Shown in pieces: positions 35,974 to 45,977 of a stretch of 61,846 nt of DNA. Position numbers and translations under genes: made by a program. The DNA is taken from NCBI GenBank assembly GCA_910586605.1, contig CAJUJR010000004.1, positions 1 to 61,846 on the forward strand, read 5' to 3'. This DNA comes from an uncultured Lachnospiraceae bacterium. Lineage in GTDB: Bacteria; Bacillota; Clostridia; Lachnospirales; Lachnospiraceae. Below the pieces are notes generated by a model that did no database searches, was not told the DNA's origin, and saw only the letters and a program-made list of their open reading frames with translations. The stretch's first letter is position 1, and each line of letters opens with the position of its first letter.

Positions 35974-36813
35974 TCAAAATGCCAGCATTTTAATATGTTC
36001 TTCCAGGTTTTCAAGCTGGGCGTCCAGGCTACAGTCAATTACTTTATTGTCTGTTTCTATAATGCACTGGTTTTCTTCCAGGCTTGCATCCTCTAAAACA
36101 TCCAGTTCTTCCACATCCCCAGCAATTGACTTAAAAGTTGCCTTTTTTGAAGAAACACGTCCCATATCCTTTTTGGAAACACGGATAATAATCTGTTTAG
36201 TCTTTTCCAGGTTCCTGACAGCATTTCCAATCAAATATAAGATAATATCTTTCTTATTATCACAGACAACCCCTGTAATTTTCTTGACAAGGGCGGCAAC
36301 AAGGTTTGCAAATATAGGCTCCATCTCTTCCCGCTGCCCTTCCAGTTCCTGGAAACGCGCCTGGTATTCTTCTTCCAGCTCCCGAAGCTTTTGCTCCAAC
36401 TCTAAAGAAGCCTGTATCTTTCCTTCTTCCCTGCCGAGCTTCTCCCCTTCCGCCCGTGCCTGCTCCTGGATAGCGCCTGCCTGCCCTTTGGCCTGCTCAA
36501 TAATCTCTTCTGCCTCCTGCCTCGCTGTAAGCAATAAATCCTCTTTCTCCTGCTCCAGCTCTTTTGAAAGCTTCTCCCGCTCCTCCTGGACAACATCATT
36601 CATCGAAATTACAGATAACCCATCCGTGTATCCTTCCCCTGCTTCTTCATCATTAGTAAGGTTATCCCCAAATGCACGAAACTGATATTCCTCTTCTTCT
36701 CTTTCTCTCTGATAAATCGTCGGGATATATTCTTCAATCTGTTCATCCGAATCAATCACACGCGCCTTGGAAGGATCTACACTAAAATATACAGACTTAA
36801 TCAAATTAGACAA
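35974..36813 (-). CDS. fliH: FliH, regulator of the export ATPase
   Basis: ~279 residues. Starts most plausibly at the TTG (SNLIKSVYFSVDP) 9 bases after GGAGGTG, overlapping the fliG stop by 8 bases; a GTG upstream lies inside that ribosome site. A long Glu/Gln/Lys-rich coiled coil (~75-165) precedes a C-terminal domain that binds FliI (GVVCDNKKDIILYLIGNAV). Confidence 0.9.
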   Translation of the reverse strand: MSNLIKSVYFSVDPSKARVIDSDEQIEEYIPTIYQREREEEEYQFRAFGDNLTNDEEAGEGYTDGLSVISMNDVVQEEREKLSKELEQEKEDLLLTARQEAEEIIEQAKGQAGAIQEQARAEGEKLGREEGKIQASLELEQKLRELEEEYQARFQELEGQREEMEPIFANLVAALVKKITGVVCDNKKDIILYLIGNAVRNLEKTKQIIIRVSKKDMGRVSSKKATFKSIAGDVEELDVLEDASLEENQCIIETDNKVIDCSLDAQLENLEEHIKMLAF

Positions 36814-37816
36814 CGATCTCGTCACCTCCACCTCTGGAGATAATAATCTCTGCAGAATCCTCTAATTTACGGATAATATTAACAATTTTCTGCTGTGCCT
36901 CTTCTACATCCTTCATACGTACAGGACCCATAAAGTCCATATCTTCTTTAATCATTGTTGCCAGACGGGAAGAAAGGTTACTGAAAATCAAATTCTGTAC
37001 CTCTTCATTAGACCCCTTTAAGGCAACAGCCAATTCGTTATTGTCAACTTCCCTCAATACACGCTGTACAGAACGGTCATCCAAAGACAAGATATCCTCG
37101 AATACAAACATCTTTTTGCGGATTTCGTCTGCAAGTTCCGGATCTTCGATTTCCAAACTTTCCATAATATGTTTTTCTGTACCACGGTCTACTGTATTCA
37201 AAATCTCTACGATAGAATCCACGCCACCAACAACGGTGTAGTCCTGGTTTACCAAAGATGCAAGTTTCTGCTCCAATACCTTTTCCACCTCTTTAATTAC
37301 ATCCGGAGACGTACGGTCCATCTGTGCAATACGTTTTGCAACATCTGTCTGCTTATCCGGTGTCAATGCTGAAATAATAACAGACGCCTGTGAAGAAGGC
37401 AGATAGGATAAAATCAAAGCAATTGTCTGCGGATGTTCATCCTGGATAAAGTTCAGCAACTGGCTAGCATCTGTTTTTCTCACAAACTCAAAAGGACGAA
37501 CCTGCAAAGATGCTGTCAGCTTGCCAATTACATCCTTTGCACGGTCAGCACCAAGCGATTTTTCCAACAAATCCTTTGCATAGGCAATACCGCCTTCTGC
37601 GATGTACTGTTGTGCAAGGCAGACCTCATAAAATTCATCCAGCACCTGATCCTTCATTGACGGAGATATGCTGCGGGTATTCGCAATTTCCAGAGTAAGC
37701 TGCTCAATCTCATCTTCCTTCAAATGCTTGAATACATTGGCAGACTTTTCAGGCCCCAGCGCAATCAGTAAAACCGCCGCTTTCTGGACACCACTAATTT
37801 CCTCTGTCTTCGCCAT
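36806..37816 (-). CDS. fliG: FliG, motor switch protein
   Basis: 336 residues with N, middle and C armadillo domains; EHPQTIALILSYLPSSQASVI (middle) and the torque helix with charged residues KKMFVFEDILSLDDRSVQRVLREVD are clear. It couples the C-ring to MotA and binds FliF. The end overlaps fliH. Confidence 0.97.
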   Translation of the reverse strand: MAKTEEISGVQKAAVLLIALGPEKSANVFKHLKEDEIEQLTLEIANTRSISPSMKDQVLDEFYEVCLAQQYIAEGGIAYAKDLLEKSLGADRAKDVIGKLTASLQVRPFEFVRKTDASQLLNFIQDEHPQTIALILSYLPSSQASVIISALTPDKQTDVAKRIAQMDRTSPDVIKEVEKVLEQKLASLVNQDYTVVGGVDSIVEILNTVDRGTEKHIMESLEIEDPELADEIRKKMFVFEDILSLDDRSVQRVLREVDNNELAVALKGSNEEVQNLIFSNLSSRLATMIKEDMDFMGPVRMKDVEEAQQKIVNIIRKLEDSAEIIISRGGGDEIVV

Positions 37817-37850
37817 TTCACATCCATCCTTTCTCTTCTATTAACTCAAT

Positions 37851-39470
37851 TTACATGTCCCAATCGTCATTTAGCCAATTCCGTAAAAGCTGCGCAACAG
37901 CTTCTGGATTTTCATCCACAAATTTCTCAATCATCTTCCTGGTTTCAGACTTATCACTAAATTCAATATCATCCAACGACTGGTTCTCCTTCGTCGTAGC
38001 AAGAAGCTGCTCTACAGAAAGCTCCGGTTCCTCTTCGGAAACCTTGACAGGAGCCGTTCCACGGATAACTACATAAATCAACAGTGCAATAATCAGGACT
38101 GCAAGGATAATCATAAGATAATCTGCAACCGTCCTGCCCGTCTCCGTCTTCTCTACAAACTTCGGAACCTCATATGCCATTACCGAAATATTTGTTGCAT
38201 TTACGCCAGATGCATTCGCAATCAGGTTAACCTCTTCATCTGTCAAGGTAATTGGTGTTCTTTCACTATTAGCGGCCATAAACTCTTCAAATGTCATATT
38301 ATCCAGAGTCCCGTCTGCTTCCAACAGTTCTTCATTATATATGCGGTAACGCAGTGCAACAATCCCCAAAGAAGACTCATCATACTGGATTGCCGGTGTT
38401 TCCTGCACTATATTCTCAATTGTTTCATCTGTCAAAAGTTCTTGCAGCTTTTCAATATCTATACTGCTCGATGAGCCTGTTCCTGCATTATATACATAAT
38501 CTGTATCATCATCATTTGAACCGGTTCCCGGCTCGCCCCCGCTTCCGCTTCCCCCCTCTGACTTATATGTATAAAGGTTTGTCGGATAACCATACTCCCT
38601 TCCTTCTGCAACAGAATATGTTTTCCTAAGCGTCTCCGCCTTGCTCATGTTAAAACGGATTCCCTGCGTACCCACCTGGATATCGTCATAATTACTCTTT
38701 ACCAACAGTTTTGTAATATTGGATGCAATATTGTTACGGAGTTTTTCACAATACTCTGTTGTCCCACCTGCAATCCCTGCACCTAAAGAATCTGACGTTG
38801 CACCATTGTATACACAGTTACTTTCTGTATCGTTAATAATTACATGTTCCATGTCCGTCCCAACAGCATTTGCAAGCCAGCCCGCTAATGCTTCCGCCGC
38901 CTCTGGCGTGAGTTGGTCTTTCTTTGACTCGCTAACTGTAATCAAAGCAGTAATAGATGTCTTGTCTTCTTCATCCAATATGCTGTATGTCTGTTCCGGA
39001 ACATCAATAAACACATCCGCATCACTGATAAAAGAATATTGAACCAAACTTTTCTGAATCGATGTCTGCAATGCGAGAATCCTCTTCTGTGACTTCTCGC
39101 TTTCTGTCGTCGACATGGAATTATCAAACGCTTTATCCCATGTATATCCTGTATCGACCAGGTTATTATCACTCATCGCATACAGAGCTTCTGTCATCTT
39201 GCCCTTCTGGACATACAATGTCAGCCCGTCATCTGATGCCCGGTAAGATATTCCTGCGTCATCCAATGCCTTTGACATTGCATTGGCATCGTCTAATTTA
39301 CTAAATTCCTGAAATTTCGTATACGTCGGCCTGGACACAAAAAATGCAGCAACTCCTATTAGCACTAATACTACACAGACCACCGCAATTATTATTGTTT
39401 TCTGCCTGCTGGAATATTTTTTCCAAAATTCCATTATCCTTGCAGGAATTTCTTTCAATCTCTCTTGCAT
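37851..39470 (-). CDS. fliF: FliF, MS-ring protein
   Basis: 539 residues from the ATG after AGGGGAG. N-terminal membrane helix (IIIAVVCVVLVLIGVAAFFV), the ring-building motifs, an extended periplasmic Gly/Ser-rich loop (~310-340), a second helix (YLMIILAVLIIALLIYVVI) and the C-terminal FliG-binding tail PEAVAQLLRNWLNDDW. Nucleates basal body assembly. Confidence 0.97.
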   Translation of the reverse strand: MQERLKEIPARIMEFWKKYSSRQKTIIIAVVCVVLVLIGVAAFFVSRPTYTKFQEFSKLDDANAMSKALDDAGISYRASDDGLTLYVQKGKMTEALYAMSDNNLVDTGYTWDKAFDNSMSTTESEKSQKRILALQTSIQKSLVQYSFISDADVFIDVPEQTYSILDEEDKTSITALITVSESKKDQLTPEAAEALAGWLANAVGTDMEHVIINDTESNCVYNGATSDSLGAGIAGGTTEYCEKLRNNIASNITKLLVKSNYDDIQVGTQGIRFNMSKAETLRKTYSVAEGREYGYPTNLYTYKSEGGSGSGGEPGTGSNDDDTDYVYNAGTGSSSSIDIEKLQELLTDETIENIVQETPAIQYDESSLGIVALRYRIYNEELLEADGTLDNMTFEEFMAANSERTPITLTDEEVNLIANASGVNATNISVMAYEVPKFVEKTETGRTVADYLMIILAVLIIALLIYVVIRGTAPVKVSEEEPELSVEQLLATTKENQSLDDIEFSDKSETRKMIEKFVDENPEAVAQLLRNWLNDDWDM

Positions 39471-39503
39471 AACAAAGCTCCCCTGGTATTTTTCTGATTT
39501 CAA

Positions 39504-39848
39504 TTAGAACTGAAGATTCATCAATTCCTTATAGCCAGTCATAAATGCGTCCCTGACTGCTACAGTATATTGAAGCGCTACATTCGCTTTCTGCTGTGCA
39601 ATCTGCAGGTCATGGATATTGTCCGACTCACCCATCGCATACTTTATTTCTTCTTCTTCTACCGCATTGCTGTATGCATTCGTTTCGTTAATCAAGTTAA
39701 CAGCGGCATCCAATATACTCCCAAACGCACTCCTGTCTTCTTTGGCATCAATCAAAAGAGAATCAGACTCCGTTGCCAGTTCAGACTGAATCTTCGGCGC
39801 CTGAAATAAAGAATCAAAATCAACATCAAATAAAGATGATACGTTCAT
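39504..39848 (-). CDS. fliE: FliE, MS ring-rod junction protein
   Basis: 114 residues with the FliE C-terminus (LQIAQQKANVALQYTVAVRDAFMTGYKELMNLQF). Export-gate/rod adaptor. GGGGG precedes the ATG. Between flgC and fliF. Confidence 0.94.
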   Translation of the reverse strand: MNVSSLFDVDFDSLFQAPKIQSELATESDSLLIDAKEDRSAFGSILDAAVNLINETNAYSNAVEEEEIKYAMGESDNIHDLQIAQQKANVALQYTVAVRDAFMTGYKELMNLQF

Positions 39849-39959
39849 AACGTCCCCCTAACTTATGTAAACATCCCATCTTCCAACACATTCCAGAATA
39901 TCGCTTTTTTACAAGATGCGCTTTAAACATGCCCTAAGATGAAATATAATTTTCAGTCA

Positions 39960-40397
39960 CTATTTCCCAATTTCCAATGCCTTTAACTGCATATTCTTTG
40001 ATGCATTAAAAGCGGTAACATTTGCCTCATAGGAACGGCTGGCATCAATCATATTCGTCATTTCTGTTACTGTATTTACATTTGGGTAAGTAACATAGCC
40101 ATCCTCGTTCGCATCCGGGTGCGCTGGGTCATAAACCATGCGGCAGTCTGTCTCGTCATCTTCAAAAATACTCGCAATTTTAACACCCTGCCCCACATAC
40201 CCTTTTGTCCCTAAAAGCACTTCATCAAAAGAAGGATATCCTTTCTCATGGAATATTACAGACTTCCTTTTGTATACATTCCCATCTGCATCCCTCGTTG
40301 TATTGACATTTGCAATATTCTCAGAAATAATATCCAGCCTTGTCCTCTGTGCTGTCATTCCCGAAGAACTAATATCCATACCTGTAAAAACACCCAT
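39960..40397 (-). CDS. flgC: FlgC, proximal rod protein
   Basis: 145 residues from MGVFTGMDISSSGMTAQRTRLDIISENIANVNTT, 7 bases after GGAGG. C-terminal YPNVNTVTEMTNMIDASRSYEANVTAFNASKNM is the family signature. Second gene of the locus. Confidence 0.96.
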   Translation of the reverse strand: MGVFTGMDISSSGMTAQRTRLDIISENIANVNTTRDADGNVYKRKSVIFHEKGYPSFDEVLLGTKGYVGQGVKIASIFEDDETDCRMVYDPAHPDANEDGYVTYPNVNTVTEMTNMIDASRSYEANVTAFNASKNMQLKALEIGK

Positions 40398-40505
40398 ACA
40401 TTTGCCTCCATTCACTGCCTTTTGCAGATTTTTTCCACTTTTTACCCTGCCCTATAAGCCATGCCACCTTTCCGGACACCTCCCTGTGTACCGGAAACGT
40501 TACTG

Positions 40506-40895
40506 TTATGATGGCTTAATAACAGACTTTAGCCTTGAGAACTCCTGTGTAATGGAATCTAACATCGTATAATATTTAATCTGGTTTTTTGCCAATTCAG
40601 AATTCTCTGTATCTATATCGACATTATTTCCATCCAGACGATAGCTGGCCGTAGCATAATCGGTATATGTAGTTGCTGACAACGTATCCAAATCAGCAGC
40701 CGCCACCTGGGAATCCAATGAATCCGTATATCCCACTTCATACATCAGATAATCCTCGAAATGTACATCTTGCCTCTTAAAACCCGGCGTATCTACATTT
40801 GCGATATTATTTGAAATCACGGAATTCCTCGTCCAGCTTGCATCACAGGCTTTATCAAGAACGTTAATGTAGTTAAATGCCCCTGCTCCTGTCAT
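40506..40895 (-). CDS. flgB: FlgB, proximal rod protein
   Basis: 129 residues from MTGAGAFNYINVLDKACDAS, 7 bases after AGGAG; a longer frame begins at the predicted transcription start and is rejected. Rod signature ISNNIANVDTPGFKRQDVHFEDYL is present. First gene of the flagellar locus, just downstream of a consensus promoter. Confidence 0.96.
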   Translation of the reverse strand: MTGAGAFNYINVLDKACDASWTRNSVISNNIANVDTPGFKRQDVHFEDYLMYEVGYTDSLDSQVAAADLDTLSATTYTDYATASYRLDGNNVDIDTENSELAKNQIKYYTMLDSITQEFSRLKSVIKPS

Positions 40896-40939
40896 TTCAA
40901 AACTCCTTTCAAATTCCATTTGCCTATTCATACCTATTA

Positions 40940-40968
40940 ATTATAAAGAAATTCAGATTAAATTACAA
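40940..40968 (-). promoter_or_regulatory. SigA-type promoter of the flagellar/chemotaxis locus
   Basis: Minus strand TTGTAA, 17 bases, TATAAT. Start of transcription is expected near 40933, which gives a ~37-base leader to flgB. No sigma-28 (TAAA/GCCGATAA) promoter was found here. Confidence 0.8.
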
Positions 40969-40976
40969 GTAGAAAA

Positions 40977-41008
40977 TGAAAAAAAGGGGAAACGAATTTC
41001 CATTCCCC
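40977..41008 (-). terminator. Terminator of topA, just upstream of the flagellar promoter
   Basis: Minus strand GGGGAA and TTCCCC arms with an 11-base loop, then a T-rich run. It insulates the flagellar locus from topA. Confidence 0.75.
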
Positions 41009-41124
41009 TAATAAACCCACTATTTACAGGGTTTTGCACCGTAATGGTGAAATTTTCCATTTTCAATACGAAAACATTTTACCACATATATTTTATGCAT
41101 TGTGGTATTTGCTTTCCTTTCAGA

Positions 41125-43203
41125 TTACTGCTTCTTTTCCGCCTTTATATTTTTTACAAATCCACATTGTTCATCCATACAGACAAGCTTGTTTCCCTTC
41201 TCCACCATAGCGCCGCCACAGTCAGGGCATCTTTCTGCCGAAGGCTTCTGCCATGACATAAAATCACAGTCAGGATAGCTGATGCACCCATAATACCTTC
41301 TGCCCTTTTTCGTTTTACGGATAACCAGCTCATTATTGCATTTTGGGCATAAAACGCCAATCTTTTCCAGATATGGCTTTGTATTACGGCAATCCGGAAA
41401 TCCCGGGCACGCCAAGAATTTGCCATGCGGCCCATATTTAACTACCATATTCCTGCCGCATTCTTCACAGATAACATCTGTTACCTCGTCTTCTATCTTA
41501 ACTTCTTCCAATTCTTTCTGCGCTGCCTGGACAGCCTCATCCAAATCCGGATAAAAGTTCTCCACAACCGTTTTCCACTTAACAGAGCCATCCTCTACCC
41601 GGTCCAAAAGCCCTTCCATATATGCTGTAAAATTTACATCAACAATGCTTGTAAATGATTTTTTCATAATGGAATTCACTACTTCACCAAGTTCTGTAAT
41701 ATACAGGTTCTTCTGTTCTTTTGCCACATATCGCCTGTTGATAATTGTGGAAATTGTCGGCGCATAGGTACTTGGCCGCCCAATGCCAAGTTCTTCTAAA
41801 GTCCTGACAAGCGAAGCCTCTGTAAAATGTGCCGGTGGCTGCGTAAAATGCTGCTTTTTTTCAAAATCGCCGGCAGCCAGGGAAGCCCCAACTGCAATTT
41901 TCTTAGATAATACCTTTTTATCTATTTTATCTTCCTCTGTCTGGTAAATAGAAAGATATCCCGAAAAAACTATCCTGGATGCTGAAGAGGTAAACCTGTA
42001 CTGTTCCGAATCAATTTTCACAGTAGTTGTTGCATATTTGGCGGGCGCCATACGGCTCGCAAGGAAACGTTTCCATATAAGCTGGTACAGCCTGAAATGA
42101 TCCCTTGACAATGAATCTTTTACCATTGCAGGCGTCAAATCCACATAAGTTGGGCGGATTGCCTCATGTGCATCCTGGATTTTTTTATTCCCTTTCTCCG
42201 TCTTTTCTGTCTTTGCCTGATACTCTGAGCCATAATTTTCTTCGATATAATCATACGCCATCTTTTTAGCATCTTCCGATATCCTTGTCGAATCCGTACG
42301 CAGATAAGTAATCAGGCCTATCGTCCCTCTTCCCTTTACTGCCACGCCTTCATACAGCCCCTGTGCAAGGCGCATCGTTTTCTGCGTTGCAAAATTCAGG
42401 CTCTTTGCCGCCTCTTGCTGCAACGTACTAGTTGTAAATGGCAAAGGGCTTTTTTTCGTCCTCTCCGTTTCCTTGCAGTCTGAAACAGTAAAATCCGATT
42501 TCTCCAGTTCTTTGATAATTTCATCTAACTGCGCTTCAGATTCTATTGCCATCTTCTTATCCTTTGTCCCATAAAAGTCCGCTATCAACGGTTTTTTATC
42601 CCCTGCTGCGAGAAATCCTGCGCTAAGCGTCCAATACTCCTTAGAAATAAATGCATTAATTTCTTCCTCACGGTCAGCAATAATACGGAGCGCAACGGAC
42701 TGTACGCGCCCGGCGCTTAAGCCTCTCTTTACTTTTGCCCAAAGAACTGGACTGATTTGGTAACCCACCAACCGGTCAAGTACCCTCCTTGCCTGTTGTG
42801 CATCTACCAAATTCATATCAATTTCACGCGCCTGTTTAATAGACTGCTTCACAGCCGTCTTCGTTATCTCGTTAAAAGTTATCCTTCGTGTATTTTTCCC
42901 TTCTAGCTTCAGGGCATTTGCAAGATGCCAAGAAATCGCTTCCCCTTCCCGGTCAGGGTCTGTCGCAAGATAAATCTTATCTGCTTTTTTTACTTCCCGG
43001 CGGAGTTTCGCCAAAAGTTCTCCCTTCCCACGGATTGTAATATACTTTGGTTCAAAATTATTTTCTACGTCAATTCCGAGCTGGCTTTTGGGTAAATCCC
43101 TCACATGGCCGTTAGACGCCACCACCTCATAAGAGCTTCCCAAAAATTTTTTAATGGTGGCTGCCTTAGAAGGGGATTCCACAATTACCAGATTTTTTGC
43201 CAT
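41125..43203 (-). CDS. topA: DNA topoisomerase I
   Basis: Relaxes negative supercoils. 692 residues: Toprim domain (MAKNLVIVESPSKAATIKKFLG ... DPDREGEAISWHLANAL), active-site Tyr in IGLITYLRTDSTRI, and three C-terminal Cys4-type zinc ribbons (CEECGRNM, CPKCNNEL, CPDCGGAM). Order dprA-topA-flgB matches Bacillus, but trmFO, xerC, hslVU and codY, which lie between topA and flgB there, are absent. Confidence 0.97.
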   Translation of the reverse strand: MAKNLVIVESPSKAATIKKFLGSSYEVVASNGHVRDLPKSQLGIDVENNFEPKYITIRGKGELLAKLRREVKKADKIYLATDPDREGEAISWHLANALKLEGKNTRRITFNEITKTAVKQSIKQAREIDMNLVDAQQARRVLDRLVGYQISPVLWAKVKRGLSAGRVQSVALRIIADREEEINAFISKEYWTLSAGFLAAGDKKPLIADFYGTKDKKMAIESEAQLDEIIKELEKSDFTVSDCKETERTKKSPLPFTTSTLQQEAAKSLNFATQKTMRLAQGLYEGVAVKGRGTIGLITYLRTDSTRISEDAKKMAYDYIEENYGSEYQAKTEKTEKGNKKIQDAHEAIRPTYVDLTPAMVKDSLSRDHFRLYQLIWKRFLASRMAPAKYATTTVKIDSEQYRFTSSASRIVFSGYLSIYQTEEDKIDKKVLSKKIAVGASLAAGDFEKKQHFTQPPAHFTEASLVRTLEELGIGRPSTYAPTISTIINRRYVAKEQKNLYITELGEVVNSIMKKSFTSIVDVNFTAYMEGLLDRVEDGSVKWKTVVENFYPDLDEAVQAAQKELEEVKIEDEVTDVICEECGRNMVVKYGPHGKFLACPGFPDCRNTKPYLEKIGVLCPKCNNELVIRKTKKGRRYYGCISYPDCDFMSWQKPSAERCPDCGGAMVEKGNKLVCMDEQCGFVKNIKAEKKQ

Positions 43204-43263
43204 TTTAATACCGCCTTTCGACTCTCATGATATTTTGTTTAGTACCATTCATGTACTAATAAA

Positions 43264-44358
43264 TCATAATTTTATCATGAAATAGTTATTCCCTATTGCC
43301 TGTACCAGATTCTTTATCTGCAAAGATAACAGGATTTCCATAGCATGGGGCAATTCCATGCCTGTCTCTTCTGCAATCTGCGCAAGATGTACTGGTTCCA
43401 AACTTAACATAGCATACACTATTTTTTCTGCTGTTTCAAGCATAACCTCGGATTTTTTCTTTCTTTCTATCACATCCCTGTCGAAAAAAAGCCCTAGGCC
43501 ATCTAAAATATCCCTTATAGATGTCACTAAAACAGCGCCGTTTTTAAGGAGTTCATTACTGCCATCATATCTAGGATCCATAATATTTCCGGGAATGACA
43601 AAAATTTCCTTCCCCTGCTCCAGGCCCTGTTCTGCTGTAATCAGCGAACCACTCCCTTTCCCTGCCTCTATCACCAATATCCCATCAGAAAAAGCGCTAA
43701 TCAGCCGGTTCCGCATGGGAAAATGATATGGCAGGGGCGGCGTCTTTAACGGAAATTCTGAAATCACCCCGCCGTTCTCCTGCATCATCATAAAATCCTC
43801 AATATGCTGCCTTGGATAACAAATGTCAACCCCTGTCCCAAGAACACTATATGCACGTCCCCTTGAAGCCCTTAATACACCCCTCTGCGCTGATATATCA
43901 ATCCCCCTTGCCATGCCGCTAATTACCTGGATTCCATTTTCTGCAAGCTCATAACCAAATTTCCCCGCAAGGCTCTTTCCTTCAAATGATGCGTCCCTTG
44001 CACCGACAACTGCAACACATGGGGTTGCGTCTCCCGGAAGCTTTCCCTTATAATAAAGCCCATATGGGGCATCATTAAGGCGCTTTAACTTTTCAGGGTA
44101 TGCCTTTTCCTGCCAGTAAACAAAATGGATTCCTTTTTTTCGCATGGAATCATACTGTTTCTTTATCCATTCAGGGTTACGGGATGACACAATATGCTCC
44201 CTGTCTTTTTCCCTAAGATTTTTCACCTTCAAAAGTTCTTCCCCCTTGGCAAGAAAAACTTCCTCTGGTGAGCCAAAACATTCTAGGAGGCTTTTTATCT
44301 TCCGGCTTCCAATTCCCATAATATTGCAAAGCCAAAAAGCATGCATCTTCTCATCCAT
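43264..44358 (-). CDS. dprA: DprA, DNA-processing protein
   Basis: Loads RecA on incoming single-stranded DNA in transformation. 364 residues with the extended Rossmann domain (CVAVVGARDASFEG, VISGMARGIDISAQRGVL) and a C-terminal winged-helix-like domain. A small palindrome follows the gene. Encoded 3 bases downstream of the ComM-like gene. Natural competence itself cannot be inferred. Confidence 0.95.
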   Translation of the reverse strand: MDEKMHAFWLCNIMGIGSRKIKSLLECFGSPEEVFLAKGEELLKVKNLREKDREHIVSSRNPEWIKKQYDSMRKKGIHFVYWQEKAYPEKLKRLNDAPYGLYYKGKLPGDATPCVAVVGARDASFEGKSLAGKFGYELAENGIQVISGMARGIDISAQRGVLRASRGRAYSVLGTGVDICYPRQHIEDFMMMQENGGVISEFPLKTPPLPYHFPMRNRLISAFSDGILVIEAGKGSGSLITAEQGLEQGKEIFVIPGNIMDPRYDGSNELLKNGAVLVTSIRDILDGLGLFFDRDVIERKKKSEVMLETAEKIVYAMLSLEPVHLAQIAEETGMELPHAMEILLSLQIKNLVQAIGNNYFMIKL

Positions 44359-44361
44359 CCT

Positions 44362-45906
44362 TTACTCCCCCTCGCTTCCCCAATATTTTTTATCAAGCAT
44401 CCGATAACATACTGCTTCTGCAATATGCCGCTGCCCAATTTTATCCTTCCCTGCCAAATCAGCAATGGTACGGCTTACCTTTAAAATCTTATGATACGCG
44501 CGCGCACTAAATTCCAGCTTATAAAACGCTTCCTCCAAATATTCCTGCGCCTCCTTTTCAAGCACGCAATATTTTCCCAAAAGCGAGGGCGTAAGCTGTG
44601 CATTATGGAAAATAGCTTCCTTTTTGTAACGCCTATCCTGTATCTTCTGCGCTTTGGCCACACGCCCCCTTATTACTGAAGACGGCTCATTCCCATCACG
44701 ATTGCCCTGTCCCTGGAAATCCTGATACGTTAATGGCACTGTCTCAGCACAAATATCCATCCGGTCTAACATCGGCTGGCTGATTCTATTTAGATACCCC
44801 TTAATCTGGAAACTGGTACAACTGCACTTTTTCCGGTCCGGATAGAACCCGCAGCGGCATGGGTTCATTGCCGCCACAAGCTGGCACTTTGCTGGATAAC
44901 GGTAATTTCCATCCATCCGGCTTACTGTTACATAACCATCCTCTAAAGGCTGGCGCAGCACCTCAATCGTCTGCCTCTGAAACTCAGCAAGTTCATCCAA
45001 AAATAATACGCCCCCATTTGCCAGGCTGACTTCACCGGGCTTTGGCAGATGCCCTCCTCCTGCCAAAGCTTTCTGGGTAATCGTATGGTGCGGCTCCCGG
45101 AATGGACGCCTTGCTACAAACGGCTGCTCCTCTGAAAGCATCCCAGCCACACTATAAATTTTAGATATCTCCATCTGCTCTTCAAAAGAAAGTTCCGGCA
45201 TAATGCCTGGTATCCTTTTTGCAAGCATTGTTTTGCCAGAACCAGGCGGTCCAATCATCAAAAGGTTATGCATCCCAGCTACACTAACTTCGATTGCGCG
45301 CCTGACAGCCTTTTGCCCATTGACATCTTTAAAATCCAGCATTTCCTCTGTCCTGCCCTTCCCTGCCCCAAAAGAAGACTCCTCTGTGCGAAGCTCCCCT
45401 TTCCCAAGCATAGAAACAAGCTCAGATAAACTAGAGATTCCAACCACTCCAATCCCTTTGACAATCCCCGCCTCCTGTACATTTTCTGCTGGCACAACAC
45501 AATATCCCATTCCATTTTCATATGCTGTATATACACGCGGCAATACGCCATGTACCGCCTGGACTTTCCCTTCCAGGCTCAGTTCCCCAATAAATACAAT
45601 ATTTTTAATAAATTCCTGTGGAAAATAGCCAAATGCCGTCAAAACAGATACAGCAATGGCAAGATCATATCCGGTTCCGCCTTTGCGGATATCAGCCGGT
45701 GAAAGATTAATTGTGATTTTTTTCGGCGGAAAAGAAAATCCGGAATTCTTCATGCCAATCTGGACGCGTTCCCTCGCTTCCTTTACCTCCGACGATAAAA
45801 AACCAACCAAAGAAAAGCCAGGCAGGCCTTCTGAAATATCTGCCTCGACTTGAATCATGCAGCCTTCAATCCCATGAACGGCCGCGCAATAAGAAACACT
45901 ATACAT
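44362..45906 (-). CDS. YifB/ComM family AAA+ Mg-chelatase-like ATPase
   Basis: 514 residues from MYSVSYCAAVHGIEG, after AAAGGGG. N-terminal ChlI/Lon-like domain, then AAA+ with Walker A MIGPPGSGKTMLAKRIPG, sensor region GVLFLDELAEFQRQ, and a C-terminal ChlI-type helical domain. ComM of Haemophilus and Vibrio extends heteroduplex in transformation; the adjacent dprA supports a DNA-uptake or recombination role. Confidence 0.9.
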   Translation of the reverse strand: MYSVSYCAAVHGIEGCMIQVEADISEGLPGFSLVGFLSSEVKEARERVQIGMKNSGFSFPPKKITINLSPADIRKGGTGYDLAIAVSVLTAFGYFPQEFIKNIVFIGELSLEGKVQAVHGVLPRVYTAYENGMGYCVVPAENVQEAGIVKGIGVVGISSLSELVSMLGKGELRTEESSFGAGKGRTEEMLDFKDVNGQKAVRRAIEVSVAGMHNLLMIGPPGSGKTMLAKRIPGIMPELSFEEQMEISKIYSVAGMLSEEQPFVARRPFREPHHTITQKALAGGGHLPKPGEVSLANGGVLFLDELAEFQRQTIEVLRQPLEDGYVTVSRMDGNYRYPAKCQLVAAMNPCRCGFYPDRKKCSCTSFQIKGYLNRISQPMLDRMDICAETVPLTYQDFQGQGNRDGNEPSSVIRGRVAKAQKIQDRRYKKEAIFHNAQLTPSLLGKYCVLEKEAQEYLEEAFYKLEFSARAYHKILKVSRTIADLAGKDKIGQRHIAEAVCYRMLDKKYWGSEGE

Positions 45907-45977
45907 AACTGCCCCTTTCTCCTGCCGAAAGAGGCTCCCCTTATGCATAGTATATTACAATAGTAATCTAATGTCAA

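Noticed and set aside
43239..43259. TTAGTAC/GTACTAA hairpin between dprA and topA
   Set aside because: Seven AT-rich pairs and no T tract; too weak to call a terminator.
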